Below, one piece after another: positions 18,673 through 28,555 of a DNA stretch of 61,435 nt. Under the pieces are notes generated by a model. The model was given only the letters and a program-made list of their open reading frames with translations, ran no database searches and had not been told where the DNA came from. The first letter of the stretch is position 1. Every line of letters begins with the position of its first letter. Source of the DNA: Pseudoalteromonas denitrificans DSM 6059 (GTDB taxonomy: Bacteria; Pseudomonadota; Gammaproteobacteria; Enterobacterales; Alteromonadaceae); contig NZ_FOLO01000032.1 in assembly GCF_900112265.1 (NCBI RefSeq), positions 1-61,435 of the forward strand. The letters are read 5' to 3'. The translations under genes and the position numbers were made by a program.

Positions 18673-20955
18673 TTAGATTTTACAAGCCCCGCCTGCACAA
18701 CCATCATCTTCTTCTTCGATGATATCTTCTTGAGAGTCGGCTGCACCATCACGGGTATTATGGTAATAAAGTGTTTTAACACCTAATTTGTAAGCCGTTA
18801 GTAAATCTTTTAATAATAACTTAAGTGGTACTTTTCCACCATCAAAGCGACTAGGATCATAATTTGTATTTGCTGAAATTGTTTGATCAATAAATTTTTG
18901 CATTATGCCAACAAGTTGTAGATAGCCATCATTTGATGGGATATCCCATAATAACTCATAGTTTTCTTTTAAACGATTATATTCTGGAACAACTTGCTTT
19001 AATATTCCATCTTTACTCGCTTTAATACTAATGTGACCGCGTGGTGGTTCTATACCATTTGTTGCATTAGATATTTGTGATGATGTTTCAGATGGCATTA
19101 ATGCCGATACCGTAGAGTTTCGCATTCCATGTTCTTGAATGCTTTTACGTAAACCATCCCAATCAAGATGTAACTGCTCATCACATACTTTATCTAAATC
19201 TTTTTTATAGGTATCAATTGGCATAATACCTTGAGAATAGGTTGTCTCATTAAATTTAGGACACGCACCTTTTTCTTTTGCTAGTACATTTGATGCTTTC
19301 ATCAAGTAAAACTGTAATGCTTCAAAAGTTCTGTGCGTAAGCCCATTGGCACTGCCATCTGAATATTTCACGCCATTTTTAGCAAGATAATAAGCGTAGT
19401 TAATAACACCTATACCAAGTGTACGGCGACCCATAGAGGCATTTTTTGCAGCAGGTACAGGGTAGTCTTGGTAATCTAGTAAATCATCTAATGCACGAAC
19501 AGCTAACTCAGCAAGTTCTTCTAGCTCATCTAACGAATCAATTGCACCTAAATTTAATGCAGATAAAGTACAAAGTGCAATTTCACCTTCTTCATCCATT
19601 ACATGTTGTAAAGGTTTCGTTGGTAATGCAATTTCTAAACATAGGTTAGATTGGCGAATGGGTGCTACCGTTGAAATAAACGGGCTATGAGTATTACAGT
19701 GATCAACATTTTGTAAATATATACGACCAGTGCTTGCACGCTCTTGTGCAAATACAGAAAAAAGCTCAATTGCTTTAATGCGTTTTTTACGAATGTTTTC
19801 ATCTTGTTCGTACTGGTTATATAAAGTTTCAAACTTTTCTTGATCTTCAAAAAATGCATCATAAAGACCTGGCACATCTGATGGACTGAATAGTGTTATA
19901 TAGTCATCTTTAATTAAACGGCTATACATTACTTTATTAAATTGAACACCATAATCTAAATGTCTTACGCGATTGTCTTCTACACCACGATTATTTTTAA
20001 GAACAAGCAGATTTTCAACTTCTAAATGCCAAAGTGGGTAGAAGAGTGTTGCTGCGCCACCACGCACACCACCTTGCGAACAACTTTTAACAGCTGTTTG
20101 GAAATGTTTATAAAATGGTATACAACCTGTATGAAAAGCTTCCCCATTTCTTATCGCGCTGCCTAATGCGCGGATACGACCCGCATTTATACCTATGCCT
20201 GCACGTTGGCTTACGTATTTAACGATGCTAGATGATGTCGCATTAATTGAGTCTAAACTATCGCCACATTCAATTAATACACAAGAGCTAAACTGTCTTG
20301 TTGGGGTACGCACACCAGCCATAATAGGAGTTGGTAATGAAATTTTGAATGTGGATACTGCATCATAAAAACGTTTTATGTAATCTAATCGTGTGTCAGC
20401 TGGGTATTTTGCAAATAAACTTGCAGCAACTAAAATATATAAAAACTGTGCGCTTTCGTAAATTTCACCTGTAACGCGATTCTGAACTAAATATTTTCCT
20501 TCAAGCTGCTTTACTGCGGCGTAGCTGAAATTCATATCACGGCTATGGTCAATAAAACTATCTAACTGATCTATTTCAGCTTCAGTGTAATCTGCAAGTA
20601 AGTGGGCATCATAACGATTTTCTTCAACAAGTTTTATCACATGATCAAATAAACGTGGAGGCTCAAATTTACCGTATGCTTTTTTTCTAAGGTGAAAAAC
20701 TGCTAGGCGAGCTGCCAAATATTGATAATCAGGTGTATCTTTTGAGATTAAATCGGCTGCAGATTTTATAATAGTTTCGTGAATGTCTGATGTACGTATG
20801 CCGTCATAAAATTGAATATGAGACTTAAGTTCTACTTGAGAAACCGATACGTTTTCAAGACCTTCAGCGGCCCATGCTACAACACGATGGATCTTTTCAA
20901 GATCGAGAGATTCCTTTATACCGTCACGCTTGCTCACAGATAGCTGTTGATTCAT
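18673..20955 (-). CDS. nrdA: Ribonucleotide reductase class Ia, alpha subunit
   Basis: Catalytic subunit of 760 residues (E. coli 761). An N-terminal ATP-cone (VSKRDG...IHETIIKSA) is the allosteric activity site. Active-site elements include SSCVLIECGDS, NLCLEI and the finger-loop Cys region. The C-terminal redox-active pair is in the tail DDGCAGGACKI. The ATG at 20955 gives the standard N-terminus MNQQLSVSKRDG; an upstream in-frame ATG would add 13 unusual residues. Likely control elements are a DnaA box at 21196 and NrdR-like boxes at 21365-21411. Confidence 0.98.
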   Translation of the reverse strand: MNQQLSVSKRDGIKESLDLEKIHRVVAWAAEGLENVSVSQVELKSHIQFYDGIRTSDIHETIIKSAADLISKDTPDYQYLAARLAVFHLRKKAYGKFEPPRLFDHVIKLVEENRYDAHLLADYTEAEIDQLDSFIDHSRDMNFSYAAVKQLEGKYLVQNRVTGEIYESAQFLYILVAASLFAKYPADTRLDYIKRFYDAVSTFKISLPTPIMAGVRTPTRQFSSCVLIECGDSLDSINATSSSIVKYVSQRAGIGINAGRIRALGSAIRNGEAFHTGCIPFYKHFQTAVKSCSQGGVRGGAATLFYPLWHLEVENLLVLKNNRGVEDNRVRHLDYGVQFNKVMYSRLIKDDYITLFSPSDVPGLYDAFFEDQEKFETLYNQYEQDENIRKKRIKAIELFSVFAQERASTGRIYLQNVDHCNTHSPFISTVAPIRQSNLCLEIALPTKPLQHVMDEEGEIALCTLSALNLGAIDSLDELEELAELAVRALDDLLDYQDYPVPAAKNASMGRRTLGIGVINYAYYLAKNGVKYSDGSANGLTHRTFEALQFYLMKASNVLAKEKGACPKFNETTYSQGIMPIDTYKKDLDKVCDEQLHLDWDGLRKSIQEHGMRNSTVSALMPSETSSQISNATNGIEPPRGHISIKASKDGILKQVVPEYNRLKENYELLWDIPSNDGYLQLVGIMQKFIDQTISANTNYDPSRFDGGKVPLKLLLKDLLTAYKLGVKTLYYHNTRDGAADSQEDIIEEEDDGCAGGACKI

Positions 20956-21195
20956 AATTTGCCCACAGTTTTTGATTGTTTTCGAAAATTTCAAAACGAA
21001 TTTAATAATTATTTATATATTTTTATTAGCTTAATCATTATGTAATTAAAGTAAGTCTATTTTTATAAATACAAGTTACATCAGCATAAAAAAATCAATT
21101 ATAAATTGAGGTGTAAATTAATACGCTGCGGTAGTTGATGACCAACAAGATAGTGGGGTCTGAGATCATTTGCAAGGGACAGAATTTGGCGCGAT

Positions 21196-21204
21196 TGTGG
21201 ATAA
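21196..21204 (-). promoter_or_regulatory. DnaA box upstream of nrdA
   Basis: TGTGGATAA on the plus strand is TTATCCACA on the minus strand, the consensus DnaA box. It lies about 240 bp upstream of the nrdA start. In E. coli, DnaA boxes upstream of nrdAB couple nucleotide supply to replication initiation. One 9-mer can occur by chance, but its place fits. Confidence 0.5.
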
Positions 21205-21364
21205 GTAGGGGATAGTTTTTAATGGTTAGTGATTATTAACCTTTTATCTTTTGATTTATTAGAAATATCTAAAAATCAACTTAGTTTTAGATAAAAAAAA
21301 TTATTTTAAGATTTTAATCTGTTTGCTTGTTAACTGAACATGCTTGTACCTTAAAATAGTGTTT

Positions 21365-21411
21365 AACACTATATCTAGTGGTTAATTTTTATCACGTCAC
21401 TAGATATAGTT
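21365..21411 (-). promoter_or_regulatory. Paired NrdR-like boxes (inverted repeat)
   Basis: AACACTATATCTAGTG (21365-21380) and GTCACTAGATATAGTT (21396-21411) both match the NrdR box pattern ACACTATATNTAGT, and their centres are about three helical turns apart (30-31 bp), as usual for NrdR. They share 13-bp complementary arms, so a hairpin terminator for ubiG is the alternative. They sit about 410 bp upstream of nrdA, further than usual. Confidence 0.5.
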
Positions 21412-21433
21412 GTTTGCTTTATAGCCCGGAAAA

Positions 21434-22141
21434 TCAAATTTTCTCAAAATAGAGAATGTAATTAACACTGACATCTTGATTAAGGGAATATTGACCAGAT
21501 ATCGGATTATAGGTTAAGCCAGCACTTGATTTTACTTTTAAGCCATTTTGTTCGGCCCAACTGATCAGCACAGATGGTTTTATAAACTTTTTATGATCAT
21601 GCGTACCATTTGGTACTAATTTTAATAGCTTTTCCGCTGCGACAATTGCAAATAAATAAGATTTAAGCGTTTTATTTAGTGTGGAGAAAAACACTTTCCC
21701 GCCAGGTTTTACAAGTTTTGATACGGCACATATGACAGATGCAGGGTCGGGTACATGCTCTAACATTTCCATACAGGTCACAACGTCAAAAGTGTGTGAG
21801 TTTTGTAGGGCGAATTCTTCAGCTGTGGATTGTATATAATCTAATTTAATCCCTGATTCTAAACTATGGAGCTTTGCAACATTGAGGGGCTCAGCGCCCA
21901 TATCCAAGCCTGTTACCTGGGCACCTAGTTTAGCCATGCTTTCACTTAAAATTCCACCGCCACATCCAACGTCTAATATTTTTTTATCAAAAATGCCATT
22001 ACATTTGTTATTGATGAAATCTAGCCTTAATGGATTGATTTCGTGTAAAGGTTTGAATTCACCATCGAGATCCCACCATCTTTGTGCTATTGATTCAAAT
22101 TTTGCAATTTCTGATGGATCTACATTTTGATGTTCGGTCAT
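21434..22141 (-). CDS. ubiG: Ubiquinone biosynthesis O-methyltransferase
   Basis: SAM-dependent methyltransferase of 235 residues. Motif I is ILDVGCGGGILSE and the acidic ribose-binding loop is VTGLDMG. The N-terminal FESIAQRWWDLDGEFKPLHE and the later MEMLEHVPDP are typical of UbiG. It performs both O-methylations in ubiquinone synthesis. The divergent position next to gyrA is conserved in Gammaproteobacteria. Confidence 0.96.
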   Translation of the reverse strand: MTEHQNVDPSEIAKFESIAQRWWDLDGEFKPLHEINPLRLDFINNKCNGIFDKKILDVGCGGGILSESMAKLGAQVTGLDMGAEPLNVAKLHSLESGIKLDYIQSTAEEFALQNSHTFDVVTCMEMLEHVPDPASVICAVSKLVKPGGKVFFSTLNKTLKSYLFAIVAAEKLLKLVPNGTHDHKKFIKPSVLISWAEQNGLKVKSSAGLTYNPISGQYSLNQDVSVNYILYFEKI

Positions 22142-22289
22142 AAAAAGCCTCCTGATTAATCTGAGGGCATTATAAAGGGTTATTTTATAAATTCACAAAG
22201 GTTTACTTCATGTAAATAAATAAAATGTGTGGTAGTATCTTCGAGTTAATAAAAAGAATATGTTATTTAAGTGAAGGAAATGGCAACGA

Positions 22290-25019
22290 ATGACCGATAC
22301 CAATAATCAAATCGTTCCAGTTAATATTGAGGATGAGCTTAAGAATTCGTACCTAGATTATGCTATGAGTGTAATTGTCGGACGTGCATTACCAGATGTA
22401 CGAGATGGACTTAAGCCTGTGCATCGTCGTGTTTTATTTGCGATGAATGAACTTAAAAATGACTGGAATAAGCCTTATAAGAAATCAGCCCGTGTCGTGG
22501 GCGATGTAATTGGTAAATATCACCCACATGGTGATACTGCTGTTTACGATACAATCGTACGTTTAGCACAACCATTTTCAATGCGTTACTTATTAGTTGA
22601 TGGCCAAGGTAACTTTGGTTCTGTTGATGGTGATTCTGCTGCTGCGATGCGTTATACCGAAATTCGAATGACCAAGTTATCACATGAATTGTTATCAGAT
22701 CTTGAAAAAGAAACGGTAGATTTTGTGCCTAACTATGACGGCACAGAAATGATCCCTGCTGTTATGCCGACAAGAATTCCCGCTTTATTAGTAAATGGTT
22801 CTTCGGGGATTGCCGTAGGTATGGCGACGAATATTCCGCCGCATAACCTTACTGAAGTGATTAATGGTTGTTTGGCACTTATGGCTGACTCGGAATTATC
22901 AATTGATCAACTTATTGAATATATTCCAGGACCAGACTTTCCAACTGCGGGCATAATTAGTGGCCTTAAAGGCATTGAACAAGGTTATAAAACGGGTCGT
23001 GGTAAAGTTCATATTCGTGCAAAAGCAGCGGTTGAAACAAATGAAAAAACTGGCCGTGAAACCATCATAGTTGATGAGTTGCCGTACCAAGTTAATAAAG
23101 CACGTTTAATTGAAAAAATTGCTGAGTTAGTTAAAGATAAAAAAATTGAAGGGATCAGTGCTTTACGTGATGAATCTGATAAAGATGGCATGCGTATTGT
23201 TGTTGAAATTAAACGTGGTGAAGTGGGTGAAGTTGTTTTAAACAATCTTTACTCTCAAACTCAAATGCAAACTACATTCGGTATGAATATGGTTGCATTA
23301 GATAATGGTCAGCCTAAGTTACTTAATTTAAAAGAAATGCTAGAAGCTTTTATCATTCACCGTCGTGAAGTGGTAACTCGCCGTACAGTATTTGAGTTAA
23401 GAAAAGCACGAGACCGAGCGCATATGTTGGAAGGCTTAGCTATTGCGTTGGCAAACATCGATGAAATTATCGAAGTGATCCGTAATTCACCAACGCCAAG
23501 TGAAGCTAAAGAAGCACTATTAGCTCGTTCATGGCAGTTAGGTAATGTTCAGGCTATGCTTGAAAAAACAGGTGAAGATAATGTTGCTCGCCCTGAATGG
23601 TTAGAAGATGAATTTGGTATTCGTGACGGTGAATATTATTTATCAATGCAACAGGCACAAGCCATCCTTGATTTAAGATTACATAAATTAACGGGTCTTG
23701 AGCATGAAAAAATCATTTCTGAATATCAAAACTTATTAGAAATAATCGCTGAATTATTGTTTATTCTTTCAAGCCCTGCGCGTTTACTTGAAGTTATTCG
23801 TGAAGAATTAGTTGAAATTAAAGAGCAATACGGTGATGAGCGTCGTACCGTTATATCAGCTTCAGCACATGATATTAATTTAGAAGATTTAATAAACGAA
23901 GAAGATGTGGTCGTCACTTTATCTCATGAAGGTTATGTTAAATACCAGCCGCTAAGTGATTATGAAGCCCAGCGTCGAGGTGGTAAAGGTAAGTCTGCTA
24001 CACGAATGAAAGACGAAGATTTCATTGAGCGTCTTCTTGTTGCAAATACACACGACACTATTTTATGTTTCTCTACAGCAGGTCGTTTATATTGGTTGAA
24101 AGTTTATCAATTACCATTAGCCAGTCGTGCTGCACGTGGTAAGCCTATTGTTAACTTATTACCATTAGAAGAAGATGAACGTATTACAGCTATTTTACCT
24201 GTACGTGAATATGAAGAAGATAAATATATCTTCATGGCAACGTCAAACGGTACAGTTAAGAAAACACCTTTAACTGCCTATAGTCGACAACGTGCAAGCG
24301 GTATTATTGCAATCAATTTAAATGATGGCGATAGCTTAATTGGTGTTGATATCACTGATGGTAGCAATGAAATTATGTTATTCTCTGATGCGGGTAAAGT
24401 TGTCAGATTCAAAGAAGCAGAAGAAATTCCAGCTATTGACGAAGATGGTAACCCTGTTTTAGATGAAAATGGCGAACAGGAAATTAAGTTTAAAGGTGTA
24501 AGACCTATGGGTCGTACCGCTACAGGTGTACGTGGTATTAAACTTAAAGATGATGATAAAGTAATATCATTAATTGTTCCTAAAACTAATGGTGACATTT
24601 TAACTGTAACTGAAAATGGTTATGGTAAACGTACAATACTTGAAGATTACCCATCTAAGAGTCGTGCGACGCAAGGTGTTGTATCTATCAAGGTAAGTGA
24701 AAGAAATGGTAAAGTTGTTGGTGCTGTACAAGTATTAGATAATGACGAAATCATGTTGATCACAAACCGTAGTACTTTAGTACGTACACGCGTTCATGAA
24801 GTTTCAACTGTTGGCCGTAATACCCAAGGTGTTATATTAATTCGAACAGCTGAAGATGAATTGGTAGTTGGTTTACAACGCATCGATGAAATTGAAGAAG
24901 CAATTGTTTATCCAGAAGCTGAAGGTGAAATATCTGAACAAGGTGCTGCTCAAACGCAATTAGTTTCAGAAGCGGATGATGGTGAACCTGAAAATTCTTC
25001 ACCACAAGACGAAGAATAA
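22290..25019 (+). CDS. gyrA: DNA gyrase subunit A
   Basis: Type II topoisomerase subunit of 909 residues (E. coli 875) that cuts and rejoins DNA and, with GyrB, introduces negative supercoils. The catalytic Tyr is in AAAMRYTEIR (about 122). The quinolone-binding region reads HPHGDTAVYDTIVRLAQ, with Thr at position 83 where E. coli has Ser, and Asp at 87. The C-terminal beta-pinwheel contains the GyrA box region QRRGGKGK (about 560) and ends in a long acidic tail. GAAGG precedes the ATG. Confidence 0.98.
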   Translation: MTDTNNQIVPVNIEDELKNSYLDYAMSVIVGRALPDVRDGLKPVHRRVLFAMNELKNDWNKPYKKSARVVGDVIGKYHPHGDTAVYDTIVRLAQPFSMRYLLVDGQGNFGSVDGDSAAAMRYTEIRMTKLSHELLSDLEKETVDFVPNYDGTEMIPAVMPTRIPALLVNGSSGIAVGMATNIPPHNLTEVINGCLALMADSELSIDQLIEYIPGPDFPTAGIISGLKGIEQGYKTGRGKVHIRAKAAVETNEKTGRETIIVDELPYQVNKARLIEKIAELVKDKKIEGISALRDESDKDGMRIVVEIKRGEVGEVVLNNLYSQTQMQTTFGMNMVALDNGQPKLLNLKEMLEAFIIHRREVVTRRTVFELRKARDRAHMLEGLAIALANIDEIIEVIRNSPTPSEAKEALLARSWQLGNVQAMLEKTGEDNVARPEWLEDEFGIRDGEYYLSMQQAQAILDLRLHKLTGLEHEKIISEYQNLLEIIAELLFILSSPARLLEVIREELVEIKEQYGDERRTVISASAHDINLEDLINEEDVVVTLSHEGYVKYQPLSDYEAQRRGGKGKSATRMKDEDFIERLLVANTHDTILCFSTAGRLYWLKVYQLPLASRAARGKPIVNLLPLEEDERITAILPVREYEEDKYIFMATSNGTVKKTPLTAYSRQRASGIIAINLNDGDSLIGVDITDGSNEIMLFSDAGKVVRFKEAEEIPAIDEDGNPVLDENGEQEIKFKGVRPMGRTATGVRGIKLKDDDKVISLIVPKTNGDILTVTENGYGKRTILEDYPSKSRATQGVVSIKVSERNGKVVGAVQVLDNDEIMLITNRSTLVRTRVHEVSTVGRNTQGVILIRTAEDELVVGLQRIDEIEEAIVYPEAEGEISEQGAAQTQLVSEADDGEPENSSPQDEE

Positions 25020-25027
25020 TCATAAAA

Positions 25028-25051
25028 AGCGGCTTTAAGCCGCTTTTTTTT
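25028..25051 (+). terminator. Rho-independent terminator of gyrA
   Basis: AGCGGC and GCCGCT pair around TTTAA, followed by an uninterrupted run of eight T. It begins 9 bp after the gyrA stop. Confidence 0.92.
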
Positions 25052-25216
25052 ATTTCTAAAATTAGGTAAATTAATAGAGGTGCAGGAATACTTATTATTA
25101 AGCTATTATTAGCACTTTTATGAATAAATAATACGATTGTTTATTCACTTTTAATTACGATGCAATATCAATAAAATTATTCAAAAATTTTATACTGGGA
25201 ATGAGGATTAACGAGA

Positions 25217-26299
25217 ATGAGTGTTTATAATTTTTGTGCTGGGCCTGCGATGTTACCGCCTGAAGTAATGAAAAAAGCACAAAAAGAATTTATTGACTGG
25301 CAAAACTTAGGTGTTTCCGTTATGGAAATAAGTCATAGAAGTGAACCATTTTTAGAGCTAGCTCATAAAAGTGAAGAAAGTTTACGTCGTTTAATGAATA
25401 TATCAAATGACTATGCCATTTTATTTATGCATGGCGGTGGGCGAGGTCAATTTTCAGCTGTACCATTGAATTTACATCAAGAAGGTAAACAAGCGGTATA
25501 TTGTCAAACAGGAACCTGGTCTTTTAGTGCGCTAGATGAAGCTAATAAGTTTACACAAACACAAAAGTTTAATATCAGAAATGATCAAAACTCAGTAGCA
25601 TCTGTCATTCCAGTAGATCAATGGCAACTTCCTGAAGAAGCGTCATATATCCATTACTGTACAAATGAAACGGTAGATGGCATTGAGCTATTTGATGTTC
25701 CTAAGCATGCAAGTGCGCCAATCGTTGCAGATATGTCATCTAATATATTATCACGAGAAATCGACGTAAATAAATTTGATTTAATCTATGCCGGTGCGCA
25801 AAAAAATATTGGTCCATCAGGTCTGGCCATCGTTATCGTTAAAAAAGATTTATTATCTCGTCCAGGCCTTGCGAAGCCTGGGATTTTTGATTACGCATTA
25901 GAATCAAAACAACAAAGTATGTTTAATACGCCACCTACTTTTGCATGGTATTTAGCTGCTGAAGTATTTGCTTGGTTAGAGGCAAATGGTGGTGTAGCAG
26001 CAATGGAAGCACATAATAGAGATAAAGCCGCACTATTATATGATTTTATTGATAACAATGACTTTTATCAAAACAATATTGATACAAGTTGTCGTTCATT
26101 AATGAATGTGCCTTTCTTATTAAAAGATGAGTCTTTAAATAAAGCATTTTTGACACAATCACAAAACGCAGGTTTATTAGCTTTAGAAGGGCACAGAAGT
26201 GTTGGAGGCATGAGAGCTAGTATTTATAATGCAATGCCTAAAGCTGGCGTTGAGGCTTTAGTTGATTTTATGTTTAAGTTCTCAAAGGAGCATAAATAA
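25217..26299 (+). CDS. serC: Phosphoserine aminotransferase
   Basis: PLP enzyme of 360 residues for serine and pyridoxine synthesis. The N-terminus YNFCAGPAMLPPEV is typical, and the PLP lysine lies in YAGAQKNIGPSG. Family blocks HGGGRGQFSAVPLNL and GGMRASIYNAMP are intact. Its last base overlaps the aroA start (TAATGG), so serC-aroA are translationally coupled, the usual gammaproteobacterial order. Confidence 0.97.
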   Translation: MSVYNFCAGPAMLPPEVMKKAQKEFIDWQNLGVSVMEISHRSEPFLELAHKSEESLRRLMNISNDYAILFMHGGGRGQFSAVPLNLHQEGKQAVYCQTGTWSFSALDEANKFTQTQKFNIRNDQNSVASVIPVDQWQLPEEASYIHYCTNETVDGIELFDVPKHASAPIVADMSSNILSREIDVNKFDLIYAGAQKNIGPSGLAIVIVKKDLLSRPGLAKPGIFDYALESKQQSMFNTPPTFAWYLAAEVFAWLEANGGVAAMEAHNRDKAALLYDFIDNNDFYQNNIDTSCRSLMNVPFLLKDESLNKAFLTQSQNAGLLALEGHRSVGGMRASIYNAMPKAGVEALVDFMFKFSKEHK

Positions 26300-27579
26300 T
26301 GGAACAACTTAAGTTAGAACCCATCACGCAGGTTAATGGTACTGTTTTATTGCCTGGTTCAAAAAGTTTATCAAATCGCATTCTATTATTAGCAGCTCTA
26401 TCTAAGGGAACAACGCAAGTAGATAATTTACTAGATAGCGATGACATTCGCTATATGTTGGGTGCATTAAAAGAGCTTGGTGTTGAAGTTACTTTAAGTG
26501 AAGACAAGACTACTGCAATAGTACAAGGGGTTGATGGTCTGTTCAAACAGCCATCTAAACCACTGTTTTTAGGTAATGCTGGCACAGCATTTAGACCTTT
26601 AACAGCAGCACTTTGTGCAATTGAAGGTAACTATGAATTAACCGGTGAACCTCGAATGGAAGAGCGTCCAATTGGTCATTTAGTTGATGCTTTAGCTGAT
26701 TTAAATGCAGATGTTAAATGCCTAAAAAATGAAGGCTACCCTCCGCTCAATATTTCAGGTAAAAAGCTTGAAGGCGGCGAAGTCAGCATCGATGGGAGTA
26801 TCTCAAGTCAGTTTCTTACAGCTTTATTAATGGCTGCTCCTTTATTTAAACGCGATACAAAAATAACAATAATTGGGGAATTAGTCTCTAAACCTTATAT
26901 TGATATTACTTTAGATGTGATGTCTCGTTTTGGTATTTGTGTTCAGAACAATAATTATGAGAGTTTTGTTGTGAAATCTGGTCAACAATATTCATCACCT
27001 GGTCGTATTATGGTTGAAGGTGATGCATCCTCAGCATCATACTTTATGGCTGCAGCTGCAATTAATGGCGGTACCATCGAAATTAAAGGTGTTGGTAGAA
27101 AAAGTGTTCAAGGTGATATTGGTTTTGCCAATGTGATGGAACAAGTCGGTGCGCAAGTGCAATGGTTCGATGAAAAAATAGTTGTTAGTAAGGGAGATTT
27201 AAAAGGCGTCGATATTGATGCTAATGAAATTCCTGATGCAGCAATGACATTAGCCACGGTAGCATTGTTTTCTGAGGGGAAAACTGCAATTAGAAATATC
27301 TATAATTGGCGTGTAAAAGAAACTGACCGCTTATATGCTATGGCAACGGAGCTTCGAAAAGTAGGAGCTGAAGTGATAGAAGGTGAAGACTTTATTGAAA
27401 TAACACCTCCGGTTAGAATTAATTTTACAGATATAGATACTTATAATGACCACCGAATTGCGATGTGTTTTTCTATGGTGGCAGTCGGGGGACATCCCAT
27501 AATTATTAATGATCCTAAGTGTGTAGATAAAACATTTCCAAGTTATTTTGATACATTAGCAAGCATTAGTTGCGCTTGA
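26299..27579 (+). CDS. aroA: 3-phosphoshikimate 1-carboxyvinyltransferase (EPSP synthase)
   Basis: A 426-residue shikimate-pathway enzyme. LPGSKSLSNRILLLAAL is the substrate-binding signature with the key Lys-Ser and Arg; LGNAGTAFRPLTAAL and PDAAMTLATVALF are further class I EPSP synthase blocks. It joins shikimate-3-phosphate and PEP for aromatic amino acids. The glyphosate-contact motif NAGTAFRP has Phe where many have Met. Confidence 0.97.
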   Translation: MEQLKLEPITQVNGTVLLPGSKSLSNRILLLAALSKGTTQVDNLLDSDDIRYMLGALKELGVEVTLSEDKTTAIVQGVDGLFKQPSKPLFLGNAGTAFRPLTAALCAIEGNYELTGEPRMEERPIGHLVDALADLNADVKCLKNEGYPPLNISGKKLEGGEVSIDGSISSQFLTALLMAAPLFKRDTKITIIGELVSKPYIDITLDVMSRFGICVQNNNYESFVVKSGQQYSSPGRIMVEGDASSASYFMAAAAINGGTIEIKGVGRKSVQGDIGFANVMEQVGAQVQWFDEKIVVSKGDLKGVDIDANEIPDAAMTLATVALFSEGKTAIRNIYNWRVKETDRLYAMATELRKVGAEVIEGEDFIEITPPVRINFTDIDTYNDHRIAMCFSMVAVGGHPIIINDPKCVDKTFPSYFDTLASISCA

Positions 27580-27682
27580 ACTTAGTTTCAAATAAAAAAT
27601 AATTGTTATAAAAGAGCGAAACTTTTTTAAATTTCGCTTATAATGCGCCGGATTATTTTTGTATGTATAGATGGAGGTTGAA

Positions 27683-28369
27683 ATGCAACCAGTCTCACCA
27701 GTCGTCACAGTTGATGGTCCAAGTGGCGCAGGAAAAGGAACAGTTTGCCGTTTGTTAGCGGAAAAACTAGGTTGGGATGTCTTGGATAGTGGTGCAATAT
27801 ATCGTGTATTAGCACTTGCTGCAATTCATCATCAAATTTCAACAGAGAATGAAGCTGCACTTGTGCCTTTAGCAGCTAATTTGGATGTACAATTTTTAAT
27901 AGATAGTGAATCAAATTCAAGTAAAATAGTATTGGAAGGCGAAGATGTCACTAAACGTATAAGAACTGAAGAAGTAGGTGCTGTAGCATCAAAAGTCGCA
28001 GCACTGCCACGTGTTAGAGAAGCCTTGTTAAGGCGTCAGCGTGCGTTTAGAACAGAAAATGGATTAATTGCAGATGGTCGTGATATGGGCACTGTTGTAT
28101 TTCCTGATGCCCAGTTCAAACTCTATTTAACTGCATCAGCTCAAGAGCGTGCAAATCGTCGTTATATGGAGTTGAAGGAAAGCGATCTTAGTGTTAAAAT
28201 TGAGAACATCTTAGCTGATATAGAGGCACGTGATGAACGCGATATGAATCGCAGTATTGCGCCTTTAGTACCAGCTGCTGATGCTATTGTAGTTGATACA
28301 ACTAAATTGAATGCAAAACAAGTATTTGAACATGTATATGAATTATATACACAAGCGCTCGTTGTTTAA
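27683..28369 (+). CDS. cmk: Cytidylate kinase
   Basis: CMP/dCMP kinase of 228 residues with P-loop DGPSGAGKGTVCRLLAEKLG and the NMP-binding/LID elements DSGAIYR, DGRDMGTVVFPDAQ and ERANRR. The ATG at 27683 has GGAGG at 27673-27677, 5 nt upstream; the in-frame ATG at 27671 overlaps that ribosome site and is less likely. A stem (GCGAAA/TTTCGC) and a TATAAT box at 27639 lie upstream, suggesting an own promoter. Confidence 0.96.
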   Translation: MQPVSPVVTVDGPSGAGKGTVCRLLAEKLGWDVLDSGAIYRVLALAAIHHQISTENEAALVPLAANLDVQFLIDSESNSSKIVLEGEDVTKRIRTEEVGAVASKVAALPRVREALLRRQRAFRTENGLIADGRDMGTVVFPDAQFKLYLTASAQERANRRYMELKESDLSVKIENILADIEARDERDMNRSIAPLVPAADAIVVDTTKLNAKQVFEHVYELYTQALVV

Positions 28370-28436
28370 TAACTGTACATGAAAGTGTTGCAGGTTATTT
28401 TGTGTATTTATAAGTTAATTTAACTATATTTAATCT

Positions 28437-28458
28437 GATTAGAATGTTTTTTCTAATC
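28437..28458 (+). terminator. Stem-loop between cmk and rpsA
   Basis: GATTAGAA and TTCTAATC form an 8-bp stem around TGTTTT, 68 bp after cmk and about 100 bp before rpsA. No T-run follows, so it may be a weak terminator, or part of the structured rpsA leader through which S1 controls its own translation in E. coli. Confidence 0.45.
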
Positions 28459-28555
28459 CCATAACAGCGAACAAAATGGAAACTATTCGCTAAATTAATA
28501 ACCCCATGCGGCAGGAAAGCTAATTGGTGATATAAACATTAGAGACGTATTAAGT

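Larger units (their letters stand above)
20956..21433. other. Long nrdA upstream region
   Basis: About 480 bp between nrdA and ubiG (same strand) with no convincing gene. It carries the DnaA box and the NrdR-like pair listed separately, plus a further inverted repeat ATAGTG-TTTAA-CACTAT overlapping the first NrdR-like box. The length leaves room for a dedicated, cell-cycle-linked nrdA promoter. Confidence 0.6.

Noticed and set aside
20956..20994. Longer NrdA N-terminus
   Set aside because: It would add 13 residues before the conserved MNQQLSVSKRDG start; the length from 20955 matches E. coli.
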